Assembly (NCBI GenBank): GCA_001600415.1
Contig: BCJX01000003.1
Coordinates: forward strand, 1,170,809-1,234,808
DNA from: Pascua guehoae
Taxonomy: Eukaryota > Basidiomycota > Tremellomycetes > Trichosporonales > Trichosporonaceae
Direction: 5' to 3'
DNA length: 64,000 bases
Shown here: one piece after another, positions 45,236 through 57,620 of the stretch
Position numbering within the stretch: position 1 is the first letter of the stretch
Layout: the number at the start of each line of letters is the position of its first letter
Notes under the pieces: generated by a model
The model's input: the letters and a program-made list of their open reading frames with translations, nothing else
Database searches by the model: none
What the model was told of the DNA's origin: nothing
Position numbers and translations under genes: made by a program

Positions 45236-47394
45236 CGAACGGGGGCGGGGGGTGGGCACGTGCAGAGGCGACGTGGAAGGAGCGAGGGGCTACCAGCTAT
45301 GACATTGAGGGACGGGGATCAGTATGGAGGGTTGGGTGACGAGGGACGAGGTATGAGGCGAGTCGAGCAACCAGGATTTGTGTCAGGTGTGTGTTGTAGT
45401 GGTGTGGGTTGCATGAAATAATGGGCCATAGGAATGGGGCTCCAGGACGTTGAGAGTCGAGGGTGGCGCGTGGCGTGTGGCGCGGTACGGCTCTTTGTGC
45501 CTCGCTTGTTCCATGTTGGCATGGCATGCATGCATGTTGGGGATGGTTGCACGGCCCTCACGTTGGATGGGGAGGGAGGGGCAAGCACAGGGGGGTTGGT
45601 GGGTGATGGGTGGTTTGTAGGATGTTGGTGATAACGGAGCTCCGCTGGTGGGGTTGGTTGCCCGAATGCCCGAATACGTATATAGCCAGCCCCGGTCATC
45701 TAAACCCTTTTAGAGTTTTGGTTTCAAACATGGTGGAGGCCGAACCTGGACGATGGATGCGCGCCTAGACTCCCTGGACTCGTCGACGCTCGTCTGTGCC
45801 TGTCTGAGCAACCGATGCGCCCGACGGGGCGACACCTTCCGGCCTTCCGGTTGTGGCCATGTTTACAGTACCGTTGTGGGGAAAGCACATGCACAGTGGA
45901 GGCGCAACTGGGGTTCTGGCCAGGCTGGAGGTTGTTGCCGCAGCGCCACCAAAGGCCCCGCCGCGCACGCCGCACGCCGTCCAGGTGCAAGGTCTTGAAG
46001 CTTCAAGGAATGCATCGAGCAGACATAGAGGCAGGCAGTCCGCATCGGGGTGCAGGGCAGAGTAGATCGAGTCGAAGTGTCAATAATGAAATGATGGCTG
46101 ATGGGGGAGCCGTGCGGCGTGGACTGTGCGCCAGGTACAGTGTGGTACCATGGTACATGCATGCAGGGGCAAACAAAAAAAGGTAAACGACGCCGCGACG
46201 CCGTGCGCGCCATCACAACCCGCGGCGTGCCCATGTTTGGTATTGTCGCGACCGTGCGCATGAGTAATTGAGCAAGCGATGCAAGGGGCGGGCGGCAAGA
46301 GGCAAGAATCAAAGAGCGACGGAGGTCAAGGGCAAGCAGGGGGGTGCGAGTGCGAAGGGCGCCGAGAGGGGGAGGGGAAGGGGCCAAACGGCGTATGAGC
46401 TGCTAGTATTTCTCGAGCATGCCCCAGCACATGTTGGCCGCAGACTTGGCTCCACTGACGGCAAAAAGGTAGAACAAGACATGCTCTCTGTTCTTCTCCA
46501 GCTTCTCAACTCTCTCCTCGCTCTACTCTTCGGAACCCCAAAGGTGAGTGCAGGTCGTCGGTTTCTGCCTCGTCGTCGCCGCCTCGCATCGCATCGCATC
46601 ACTCCCGTACCACCCGATCTCCGCGTCGCGTACACGCTTGACGCTCTTCGTTGCACGCTCTTCTGCAACGAGCTGGCTTGCTGCTCGATTTCGCGAGTGC
46701 CATATTGTGGCACACGTCCAGCCATGCCACCCAGCTACAGCCTGCACTGCGGATCTGCATGCCAAAACAGCGCTAAGCAGCTGGATCCGGCCCGGGTGGC
46801 GCTGTGCCAAATGTGTAAAGGCGCCACAAATGCATGGCAGCTGGGTCGCGGCTCGTCGTTGGGCAGCTCGACAGATCATGGCTAGTGGCTTTGAGTGGGC
46901 TAGAGTGGGGGGGATGCGGGGACGGCAGTAGGACGGACGGGTGAAAAAAAAAAAAAAAAAAAAAAAAAAAACGGCTGGTTTGGGCCAGCAGGCACGGCGA
47001 TACCGCGGTTTGACTCGCACGACGAGCTCGACCGCGCCCGCCCGGCGCACCGCGTTTGGGTGGCTTCTGCCTGCCTGCCGAGCTGCCTGCCTAGCTGCGT
47101 GGGGATGGGGGCGAGGGGTCTGTGGGGTACGCGCGCGTGACTTGACAACGTGGGAGCCAGCCAAGGAGGGGGCGGGGCAAAGACCAGACCGGTTTCTCCC
47201 CTCCCCTTCCCCCGGCCAACCCACCCCGGCCACCACCCAAGCCACACTCAAAGCGAGTGAGCCAACACGCGCTCGCTCAAAGCCATTGTCCGAAAGACCG
47301 GTTCGAGTCCACCGGTGCATGACGCTGACCATTGCGCGCGCCGTCAATTTCGCCCCCCCCCCCCGACCCCCGACCCCGTCCGTACATCTACGAC
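45236..47394. other. Gene-poor region before alanine aminotransferase
   Basis: About 2.16 kb. Holds an A28 run (46944-46971) and one unassigned open segment on the minus strand (46403-46522), described as a finding. The ALT promoter is in the last few hundred bases, which are C-rich with a C12 run (47353-47364). Confidence 0.5.
46944..46971. repeat. A28 homopolymer
   Basis: Uninterrupted A run, 424 bases upstream of the ALT start. Could be a promoter poly(dA:dT) element or a retroposed poly-A tail; no retroposed gene is evident before it. Confidence 0.95.
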
Positions 47395-49484
47395 ATGCTC
47401 CCCACACTTGTCTCTCCTCTTCGCCTCGTCTCTCGCTGTGGTCCGACCTCGACCTGTGCTCGCCCTCTGACCGCCGTTTCTCGTTTTTCCCTTGCCTCGC
47501 CTCGTCGTTTCCTCGCACAGCCCCAGCCCAAGATCACCTCTCGCAACATGTCCACCGGCCACAAGCGCGCTCTCACCCTCGAGACCATCAACCCCGCGGT
47601 CCTCGAGGTCCAGTACGCCGTCCGCGGCGAGCTCGCCCTCAAGGCGGACAAGTACCTCCACCAGCTCGAGGACGGTGAGGGTGCCAACCTCCCCTTTGAC
47701 AAGGTCGTCACTGCCAACATTGGCAACCCCCAGCTCAAGGGCCTCGACCAGCGTCCCATCACCTTCTGGCGCCAGGTCATCTCCCTCCTCGAGTACCCCG
47801 CCCTCATGGAGGAGCACCTCGAGGTCGCCAAGCAGATCTACCCCGCCGACGTGATCCGCCGCGCCCAGAGCCTCCACAAGGAGATTGGCTCGGTTGGTGC
47901 CTACACCCACTCGAAGGGTGTGCTCGCCATCCGCCAGCGTGTGGCCAAGTTCATTGAGAGTGCGTATCGGGTTTGCGAGTACAGTTGTGCGGTCCGTGCC
48001 ACTGTGTGTAATGAGGAATGGTGTGTTGGAGGTTGAGGATTGGATGACTGACATTGGGGTATGCGGCTTGTGTGTACCAGGCCCCAAGCCCCCTTGTTCC
48101 GTGGCGTTGAGCCATGACGATGCTCCTCCTCCGACCCGATCTTTCCTCTTTCACACAGACCGCGCCTTGCTGGCCTTGCTCAACACATGATGTACTGACA
48201 CAACTCAGAGCGCGACGGCTTCCCTTCGGACCCCGAGTCCATCTTCCTCACCACCGGTGCCTCGGCTGGTGTGGCCCAGATCCTCAACCTCGCCCACCAG
48301 AAGGGCGACGGCTGCATGATCCCCATCCCCCAGTACCCTCTCTACACTGCGACCCTCGCCCACATTGGCGCCAAGGCCGTTCCCTACTACCTCTCGGAGA
48401 AGAATGACTGGTCGATGAGCCTGAACGACCTCCAGCAGGCTGTCGCCAAGGCCAAGGAGGAGGGCACGCGCATCAAGTCGCTCTGTGTCATCAACCCCGG
48501 CAACCCCACTGGTGCCTGCCTTTCGCGCGAGGCCATGGAGGAGGTCGTCAAGCTCTGCTACGACGAGGGCATCCTCCTCCTCGCCGACGAGGTCTACCAG
48601 CGCAACATTTTCGACCCCGAGCACAAGCCCTTCATCTCGTTCAAGGAGGTTGTCCGCTCCATGTCCCCCGAGATTGCCAACAATGTCGAGCTCGTTTCGT
48701 TCCACTCGATCTCGAAGGGTGTTTCGGGCGAGTGCGGTCGCCGCGGTGGCTACTTTGAGCTCACCAACATTGCCCCCGATGTCGCCGACCAGATTTACAA
48801 GATGGCCTCGGTCACCCTCTGCCCTCCCGTCTCGGGCCAGATCGGTGTCGACCTCCTCGTCAACCCTCCCCAGCCCGGTGACGAGAGCTACGACCAGTGG
48901 CTCGTCGAGACCACCACCACCGCCGACAACCTCGCCGAGCGCTCCAAGCTCATGTGCGAGCGCTTCAACGCCCTCGAGGGCATGACGTGCAACCCCGCCG
49001 ATGGCGCCATGTACCTCTTCCCCAACATCCAGATCCCCGCCAAGGCCGTCGAGGAGGCCAAGCGCATCGGCAAGGCCGCCGACGTCATGTACACTCTCGA
49101 GCTTCTTGGTGAGTTGATACGAGCTAGACGCGCGTCGAGCCAATGGAAAGGGGGGCCAGTTATTTCGGGCCAGGCCTAGCGTCGTTTACACACGAGCTGT
49201 CGATCTTGGCGCGTGATCGCCGTCTACTGATCCGGATGTGCGCCATCCGAATGGGTTCATTCACACTTGACCGCCTTGTCGTCCCACACACACACACACA
49301 CACACACACTTGAGATCCAACTGACACCACAGACGCCACTGGTATCTGCGCCGTCGCCGGTTCGGGCTTCGGCCAGGAGCCCGGCACCTTCCACATGCGT
49401 GTCACTGCGCTCTGCCCCGGTGTCGAGGAGTACGTCGGCAAGATCGAGAAGTTCCACAACGACTTCATGGCCAAGTGGGCGTAA
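47395..49484 (+). CDS. Alanine aminotransferase, PLP-dependent
   Basis: Interconverts alanine plus 2-oxoglutarate and pyruvate plus glutamate. Exons 47395..47959, 48209..49108 and 49333..49484 give 538 residues from the first ATG, or 487 from the internal ATG at 47548. Residues 1-51 are Arg/Ser/Leu-rich without acidic residues (PLRLVSRCGPTSTCARPLTA), a typical mitochondrial presequence; the second start (MSTGHKRALTLETINPAVL) begins at the conserved core, so both mitochondrial and cytosolic forms are likely. Fold-type I motifs: NIGNPQLKG, NPGNPTGACLS, LLLADEVYQRN and the Schiff-base lysine in SFHSISKGVSGECGRRGGY (residue 358, long form). It ends in EEYVGKIEKFHNDFMAKWA. The second intron holds a CA dinucleotide run (about 49287-49309). 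Strong codon bias suggests high expression. Confidence 0.97.
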
Positions 49485-50609
49485 ACGTCCACGGACATCC
49501 CCGTGTGTTGGGTTTTTGATCGATACCGCCCCGCACATGGCCTCTGGCGCCTCGCATTGTTTAGCCAAGCCGAAGCGAGGATCTGGTTTTGTTTGGGTTC
49601 GCATAAGCATCAGTCAGGACGAAGCAAAAGGCAAGAAGGGACGAGAGAACAAAGAACCGAAAGGGCGCTCGCGACACGGGAGTCGAGTCGGTGCTCGCAA
49701 AAGGAGCGCCGCGGCCGAGCTTTGTGAACGTCGAGGCCGTGTCATTGCATACCATATGCTATAGCTCTTCATGTACTTCATCACCAAGTCTCGAGTTGCA
49801 CATGCCTCGCTAGGAGAGGCGCTGATCGGCCGAATGGCTCGATGCGTCAACGGTCAGGACTCTCTTTACTGACACTGTACAGGCTCGGCCTTCCGTCATG
49901 TGGCGCAGGGCAAGACAGAATAACCAGCTTGGACTCTCGGCTCAGCAGCAGCGTGATCGCATGCCTCGGCATCCCTGCACCTTTTTGGCGTAGGCTGTAC
50001 ATGTATTGCACTGAACATGCTGTCCATGACGAGCTGGGCAGCCAAGATCTGTTTGTTGGCCCCGTGCCCCCAGGTGTGTCTTGAAACAAGGATGCCTCGG
50101 TGTCTCAGACTCTGTCATGCCCATCGATCAATCATATGACTGACTGCCCGGCTGCACGATCATTCATCATGTTCTCCCAGTCCGCCACTGTTCGAATCGC
50201 CTTGGCAGTGGCGCAATTGTCGGTAACCTCGGTAGGACGAGGGGGCCACCACGCACCAAAAGCGCGTGCGTTGACAGTCTTGTCAGCCAAGGATGGGTGG
50301 CGTAGGGTAGGGTCGGAGTAACCCGATGGATGACTCCACAGCGAGTGGTAGATTTTGCTGCTAATCTGATAGCCACTGGTAGTTGGCCGCTCGGCGCGGA
50401 TGGGATCTCTGGCCGCTCGCTCAAACACGTGCAGCAGCTCCCCGATGGATGAGACGCCAACGACGCCAACACCGAGGGTCGCGTCGTCGCACATTTTTCA
50501 TCTCCCTTCTCTCTCTCTCACCCTCATCGTCTCTCTTGTGTGCATTACATCGAAACAGCACCTGTCCACTGTAGTCTGTTTTTGGCCGTCTGGGTGACAT
50601 ACTCCCAAG
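49485..50609. other. Intergenic, ALT 3' flank and ABCC promoter
   Basis: 1.1 kb. No gene, tRNA or strong repeat seen. Confidence 0.55.
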
Positions 50610-53600
50610 ATGGGCAATCTCGACAATCTACAATGGCCCGTCTCAAGTAGCTTGTTTGGGTTTGACAACCACGCTGTGAACAGCACAATGGTGAGTCGCA
50701 ACGCGGCGTGGATGTAAACGTACAACGTGCTACGCGACGACGAGCCGAGGGACAGGCCCACTGACACGCAGGTCCAATCCTCGTGGACATGCCCAGACAT
50801 CTGGGACGGCGTCGACTTTACACGCTGCGCGCGGGAACGGTCAGTCGTCACACCCAACCAACACTTCACTTCACTGACTCTGTTCGCAGGTACATTGCCA
50901 ACGTTCCGCTATTGATTACCGCCCTCGGCGCGGCGAGTGTGGTGTTTGCGCTCCTCCGCCGCACACGGCGGGAACCGGTGTCTACGGGCGCCCTCCTCAC
51001 GCCCGACGCGGACAACCTCGCGCGGCTCGAGGCAACCGTCCTCGTCGGCGAGGTTGCGGGTACGCTCCTCCCCGAACTAGACTTGGACGAGGTCTCTCGT
51101 CTCCCCGATGGCGGTGATGCGCGCGATGCCAACGGCCAGGCAAAGACCGCCTTGCCCGCGCGTGAGAGCGAAAAGGTCGTCAATATGTTCTGCGACGACA
51201 TGTCGCCCGCAGCCCGCAAGTGGGCGCGGGTATACCGCAACCTCGCGATCGGCGGCGCTGCGGCGTGGCTGGGCTCTGAACTCGTCACTTTTGTGTTCCG
51301 TGGAACGGACTGGCGCCAGCTCATCTTCCCCGTGAGTTATTGCATTGCGAGGTGCTGTGCTCCACTCTTAATATGCCTTTCGGTTCATCCCCCGTGCGCA
51401 TCAACTGACACGCCCAGGCTTTCATCTTCATCGTGTCGTTCCTCCCCTCTGCTCCCATTATCCCCCTCTTGACACTGCACCTCTTCCCCACGCTCCTCCT
51501 CGTCCGCTCGGCGCTCATCTCCGCCGCACCAGACCACGTCGCGCTCCTCCCCGAACTCGTTTCCACCTTGTACTGGGCAGCGCTCGTGAGCTTGCCCTAC
51601 AATGACGACTTGGACAACCTGCTCGCCGGCGGCGCCTGCCGCGGGGGCATTGGCATTGCGAGCGGTGCGCCCAACCACATCGAGGAACCCACGAGCGCCT
51701 TTTCTCGCGGGACCTACATGTTCATGCTCCCATACCTGTGGAAACACTACTTCTCCCCGCTCACACTGGACGACATTCCCGCGTTACGCGAGGACGACGG
51801 TTCGGCAGGCAGCACAGGAGCGTTCCGCACGTTCCAGGCGCAGCGCGATGCCCAATACGCAGAAAAGCACGACGGCAACAAGCGGCCGCGCAACTTGGCC
51901 AAGGACTTGTTGCTCTTCTTTGTGCCGCAGCTCAAGAGGCAGGTAGTGAGTTCAGAGTGACACCCACGCATCTAACATGTACTGACACGTACCAGATCTT
52001 TGCCTACCTCTTCATCATTGTCCAGTACCTCCCACCGTTGGGCCTGCGCCTCCTTCTCCAGTACCTCAACGACCGCGAAGAGTCCGAGCAGCCCGCGCAC
52101 GTTGCGGTCGTGTACGTCGCAATGATGGCGTTTGGCCAGACTGTCGGCGTCATGATTTACGGCCAGCAGTTAATGCTTGGCCGTCGTGTCGGTGTGCGCA
52201 TGCGCTCCATTATCATTTCCGAGGTCTTTGCCAAGGCTCTGCGTCGACTGGACCGCTCGGGTGCCGTCAAGAGCAAGGAAAAGAAGACCTCGGGTTCCGC
52301 CAGTGCAAGCAGCGAGGACGAGGCCGGTGCCAACGGCAAACCACCCGCTGCTGCCGCCAAGGACGGAGCCAAGGACGAGGTGGGTTCTAGTGACGGCAAG
52401 ATTGCAAACCTCGTCTCGGTGGACGCGTTCCAGATCTCTGAAATCTTTGCATACATTGCCTACCTCGCATCGTGCCCGTTTGCGATTGTGGTCAACGCCA
52501 TCATGCTTCATTCCACCCTCGGACCGGCAGCCTTTGCCGGTGTGGCGGTCATGGTTGCCTTTATCCCCGTTCAGTGGTTTGTGTCGCGGCTCTACACCAT
52601 CTTCCAGAAGCGCCTCATGGCGGCGACGGACCGGCGCCTGGACGCCGTCACCGAGGTCATTTCGTTTATCAAGCTCATCAAGTACAACTCGTGGCAGGAC
52701 AAGTTTTTCGACCGCATGACCGACGCCCGCCGGCACGAACTGTCAGTGCTCAGGCAACGCTTTGCGCTCGTCGTCTTTGGCGGCGTCGTCGCGTGGGGTA
52801 CTCCGGTGCTCGTCACGGCCGCAGCATTTGGTGTTCATGTCCTCGTCCTCAAGCAGCCCCTCACAGCCGACCGCGCATTCTCGTCCCTCATCTTGTTCAA
52901 CATGCTCCGCGACCCCCTGGCCATTATGCAGGACACGGTCACCCGCACGCTCCAGGCATACACGTCGTGCATGCGTATCCAAGACTTCCTCGAGGAACCC
53001 GACACGCTCAAGTACAAGCAACTCAGTGTTCCTGGACCATCGGACCCGGCTATTGGCTTCCGTGACGCTCTCTTCTCGTACCCGGGACAGGAAGGCGAGG
53101 CTGATGAGGACGACGAGGACGACGAGGATGCACAGCCATTCCACCTCGGCGAGCTCGACCTTTCCTTCCCCGTCGGACAGCTCAGCATTGTCACCGGGCC
53201 CGTCGGATCAGGCAAGACGACGCTCATCCTCTCTCTCCTTGGCGAGACGGTCCTGCTCAAGGGCAAGGTATTCATGCCCGACGACCACGCCAACCGCGAC
53301 ATTTGCCCCGTAGGCGCGGACGGGTACACGGACACGGCCGCGTTCTGTGCCCAGACGGCATGGCTGATTGGCGCGACGATTCGTGAAAACATTACCTTTG
53401 GCGCACCGTGGGACCCCGCGCGATACGCGGCCGTGGTGGATGCGTGTGCGCTGCAGCGCGACTTTGAAATCTTTGACCTTGGCGACGCGACCGAAGTCGG
53501 CGAGAAGGGCACCACCTGCTCGGGCGGTCAAAAGGCTCGCATTGCGCTCGCACGCGCTCTGTACTCGAACGCGCGGACGGTCATTCTCGATGATGTGCTT

Positions 53601-56469
53601 TCGGCCGTCGACGCGCAGACCGCGCGTCACATTTACGTCCGTGTCCTCCAGGGCCCACTGATGCAGGGCCGCACGTGCATTCTGGTCACGCACGCGGTGC
53701 CTCTTGTCGTCCCGGCGGCAGCGTTTGTGGTCATGCTCGATGACGGAAATGTCGTGGCTAGCGGCACGCCCGCCGAGCTCATTGCGTCGGGCGCGCTCCC
53801 AGATGAGCCGCCTACGCCGTTTGAGAGCGAGCGGAGCGACGCAAGCACCATCTCGACTGTGACTGGCGCTATGGCTACGGCTGCTGCAACCCAGGCTGGG
53901 CAAGCTGAAGGAGAGGTCGTCGACCGCATCGAGGCTCAACTGGACGACGGAGACCACGATGCGCTCGTCGCCAAGAAGAAGCAGGATACCGATGAGGCTG
54001 CTGCTCTGGCACTCGCCGAGGCACAGGCCAAGCTTCAGGCCAAGGCCCTTGTCACGGCCGAAACAACAGGTGAGGGCTCGGTCATGATGACAACGTACGG
54101 GCTCTACTTTGCGTCCATGGGCGGGGCCGTCTACTGGGTCGTCATGTTTATGGCATTCGTCGGCACGCAAGCGGTCCAAGTCCTCACGAATGCCTGGGTA
54201 AAGGAGTGGTCCAACGCTTATGACAACCCCGAGGACAACCATGTGACGCGTGTGCGCACCTGGGCGATTTCGCAAAAGTCGACCGGCTTCTACCTTGGCG
54301 TCTACCTGGCCATCTCGGCACTGTATCTCTTTGGCATCGGAACGAGGATGGCCCTCACATTCGTCGGCTCTCTCCACGCCAGCAACCGACTCTACGCACA
54401 GCTGTTGAAGCGCATCCTCGGCGCCAAGATGCGCTTCTTTGACTCGACGCCCTCGGGCCGAATCATGAACCGCCTCAGCAAGGACATGGCCTCGATTGAC
54501 GGCGAGGCGGCCGAGATTCTCGCCCTCTTTGTCAACTGCGTCCTGGCGTGTCTGGCTGTTATTGTCGTTGTCGTCTACTCGACTCCCGCGTTCGTCTTCA
54601 CCCTCGCCGCCATCATCGTCATGTACTGGTTTGTGGGCTCGCTGTACGTCACGACGTCGCGCGAGCTCAAGCGCTACGACAGCGTGACCCGCTCGCCGCT
54701 GTTTGTTTCGTTTTCCGAGGCGCTCGTCGGCATGTCCACGATCCGCTCGTACGGCGATAGCGCGCGCTTTATGCGTAAACTCCTGGGCGAACTCGACGTC
54801 AACACGCGCTGCTTCTGGTACCTGTGGCAGTCGAACCGCGTGCTCAACAATCTGAGCAACTTTGTCGGCACCCTGGTGACTGTGTCTGCGGCGACGCTCG
54901 CAATCCGGTCCCCGAACATGAGTGCCGCTGCCGCCGGTCTCAGTATCACCTATGCCTGTGCGTGACGCGTGGGATTTTCGTTTTTGACTGACTCGTGCAC
55001 AGTGTCCTTTACCGACTTTGTTCTTTGGATCGTGCGCCTGTACGCGGCTGCCGAGATGACCATGAACAGCGTCGAGCGTGTATCAGAGTGTAAGTGTCGG
55101 CGGGATGTTCTGTCGACTGTGCTGACGCCCAGACCTCGAGCTCGATGTCGAGGAGGAAGACAAGGACCGGGGTATCGAGCCGCCTGCGTACTGGCCAAGC
55201 CGTGACGGCTCTGTCGTCGTCACGGACCTGACCTGCAAGTATGCACCGCAGCTCGACCCCGTCCTGCGCGGAGTGTCCTTCACCATTGGCCCTCGGGAAA
55301 AGATTGGCGTGTGTGGACGCACAGGTTCGGGCAAGAGCACGCTCGCGCTCAGCTTCTTCCGCTTCCTGCACCAGGAGGGCGGGAGCATTGTCATTGACGG
55401 CCTGGATATTAGCAAGCTGAGCCTGTCGACGCTCCGCTCGCGTTTGACCATTTTGCCTCAGGGTGGGTGCCATAAGACGTTTACAGTATCATGCTGACGG
55501 ACAGAGGCGCAGCTGTTCTCGGGCACGATCCGCGACAACATGGACCCGTTCAACCAGCACGAGGACTATGAGATCTGGGAGGCGCTCCGGCAGTGTGGGC
55601 TTGGCAGCCGGACACCTGCCGCGTCGCGCGCGGCGAGTCGTGCGCCCAGCCGCGCACCCAGTCGCGCCGCGAGCCGCAAAGACCTCACAAAGGTTGTTAA
55701 TGCCGACGCCGGATCCGACGCCGACTCGTGGGTCGAGGAACGCGTCGTGATCCGCAGCCTCGACGAGCCCGTGGCTGTCGGCGGCAAAAACTTTTCCCAG
55801 GGCCAGCGCCAGCTCCTCGCCCTCGCCCGTGGCTTGCTCAAGCTCCGTTCATCGAGCTTCCTCATCATGGACGAGAGCACGGCCAACCTCGACCACGCGA
55901 CGGACACAACCATCCAGAACGTTATCCGCACGGGGCTCAAGGACACGCAGATGGTCGTCATTGCCCATCGTCTCATGACCGTGTGCGGCCTCGACAAGTG
56001 AGTACAGAGGTGCTGTGGGGGACGTCGGGTGTGCTGGTGGGAAGGCTTTACGATGGTGTGGCACGCATTCCGAGAGAGGACGCATTCCGAGAGAGGACGC
56101 ATTCCGAGAGAGGACGCATTCCGAGAGGGGAATGCGCTGTCGGCTAGCCTGCCCCCTTTGCCTCGTCTCCCATGCTCCCTCCTCCGCACTACCACTCCTA
56201 CCACTTGTGTGGATCCACTGCTCCCTGTCGCCCTCGCTCTCAACCACTGACACGCAGGATTCTCGTCCTCGACCACGGCGAGGTCATCGAGTTTGGCACA
56301 CCGTGGGAGCTCATGCAGGACGAGCGCGGCTCGTTCCGCGACCTCTGTCGCCAGAGCGGCGAAGAGGCACAGCTGTTTGAGGTGGGTTTTCAGCAGCGCG
56401 AATGGTAGCTGACGGCAGCTCGCAAAGAGCGTGCACGAGCGCAAGCAGAGGGGAGAGGACGCTGTCTAG
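50610..56469 (+). CDS. ABCC (MRP-type) full ABC transporter
   Basis: ATP-driven exporter of the multidrug-resistance-protein family; likely vacuolar or plasma membrane, substrates such as glutathione conjugates. Exons: 50610..50690, 50772..50839, 50890..51331, 51418..51942, 51996..54957, 55003..55089, 55133..55462, 55505..55997, 56258..56381, 56419..56469; 1720 residues. Order: N-terminal membrane region with a few helices (about 55-230), TMD1, NBD1 with GPVGSGKTT (about 773), CSGGQKARIALARAL (about 880) and DDVLSAVDAQ, then an acidic linker, TMD2, and NBD2 with GRTGSGKST (about 1450), FSQGQRQLLALARGL (about 1596) and MDESTANLDHATD. NBD1 has Asp, not Glu, after Walker B, normal for ABCC. NBD2 carries an unusual Ala/Ser/Arg repeat insertion (AASRAASRAPSRAPSRAASR) between Walker A and the signature. 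The last intron (36 nt) was chosen because it yields the family-like ending LFELAKSVHERKQRG. Confidence 0.93.
56065..56130. repeat. 17-bp tandem repeat in ABCC intron 8
   Basis: GCATTCCGAGAGAGGAC is repeated three times exactly (56065-56081, 56082-56098, 56099-56115) plus a partial fourth copy. It sits in the 260-nt intron 55998-56257. Confidence 0.95.
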
Positions 56470-57330
56470 ACGGGGTCGCAAAGCAAAGCGGGTCCAAGCC
56501 TACAATACAATGCGGCCACTGCCTCCACTACAACGCGGCCACTAATGGGGCCGCAGCCCATATTCACACAATGTCTCGAACCGTACTCACCACCGTACTC
56601 TACATTCACAAATTCATCCGTGCCGTGCATCATCACATAGTACACAAGCCACTAGTACCCATATCCGTAGCTCCCTCACGAGGACATGCATGCAACCTGG
56701 CGTATCACAGCGCACACCGATAAAGTACGAGTGTGCCTTTGCGCGTGCCTGTAATTCAATCACGGAAGCGATATCCGACAAACGCCAGGTCCGCAGGAAC
56801 GTCGAGCCGTCAAGCCGTCAGGTCCCACGTACCCACCCACGTACGCGTCATGTCCCACAAATGTCAGACGACCATGGCCTCAGCCCACGTCCCGCCCCTC
56901 TTGCCCCCCAGCCCAGCGCACGGTACGCACCCGTTCGTGGACGTTCTTGGCATGCCGAGCCAGGCCTGCAATTGAGTGCGCCCATGTCGTCTCCCGCATC
57001 TTGGCCAGCGCACGGCGTCACCACACGCGCCACCCCACCGCGCCACCCAAGCGTAGGCGTACAGCGTAGTAGTGCCACGACGCGAGCCTCGTCCGCGTCC
57101 TGGCACACTACTGTACTCTAGCCACTAGCCACGAGCACGAGCCACTCCCACTAGCCACGAGCCACGAGGTGCAAGTCTAGCACGACCCAATACACCCCGA
57201 GATACTTGGCAGCCCACGGCGCACCGTTTGTCCTGTCCACCCAGCGGGTCTGCCGGTCACCTCGCCCCTGCCCCCACTTGTCTGCCACTTGCACCCCCCG
57301 CACCCGGGGCCCTCGAGCTCGCCCGCCCGC

Positions 57331-57380
57331 CCCCTCGCCCCCTCGCCCCCTCGCCCCCTCGCCCCCTCGCCCCCTCGCCC
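57331..57380. repeat. (CCCCCTCG)n, 8-bp tandem repeat
   Basis: About six units of CCCCCTCG, nearly perfect. Confidence 0.9.
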
Positions 57381-57539
57381 CCCCTGACCCAAGCTTTGCC
57401 AGGCGGCCGATAGGTCGCATCTGGTCGATCGCTACATCTACGACTCTGGCGCGTTCCTGTTCACAGCTGCCGTGAGAACAGGCACGGGTGCGGACACGAC
57501 TTGGCCCGGGATGGGTGGGGTGGAATTGTGGAATGGCAT

Positions 57540-57619
<80 letters not shown>
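57540..57619. repeat. G80 homopolymer
   Basis: Uninterrupted run of about 80 G. True length may differ because of assembly or polymerase slippage. Confidence 0.9.

Positions 57620-57620
<1 letters not shown>

Noticed and set aside
47281..47325. GGTTCGAGTCC, a tRNA B-box look-alike (possible tRNA T arm) upstream of ALT
   Set aside because: The flanking bases do not form a 5-bp T stem with a 7-base loop, and no acceptor or anticodon arm can be drawn around it.
48205..49143. 312-codon minus-strand frame antisense to alanine aminotransferase
   Set aside because: Antisense shadow of the ALT exon, with Leu/Val/Asp composition typical of such mirrors.
53208..54377. 389-codon minus-strand frame antisense to the ABCC gene
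   Set aside because: Antisense shadow of exon 5.
56382..56408. ABCC ending by read-through at the TAG at 56406
   Set aside because: A 36-nt intron with GTGGGT donor and CTGACGGCAG acceptor gives a better, family-like C-terminus; read-through remains a minor alternative.
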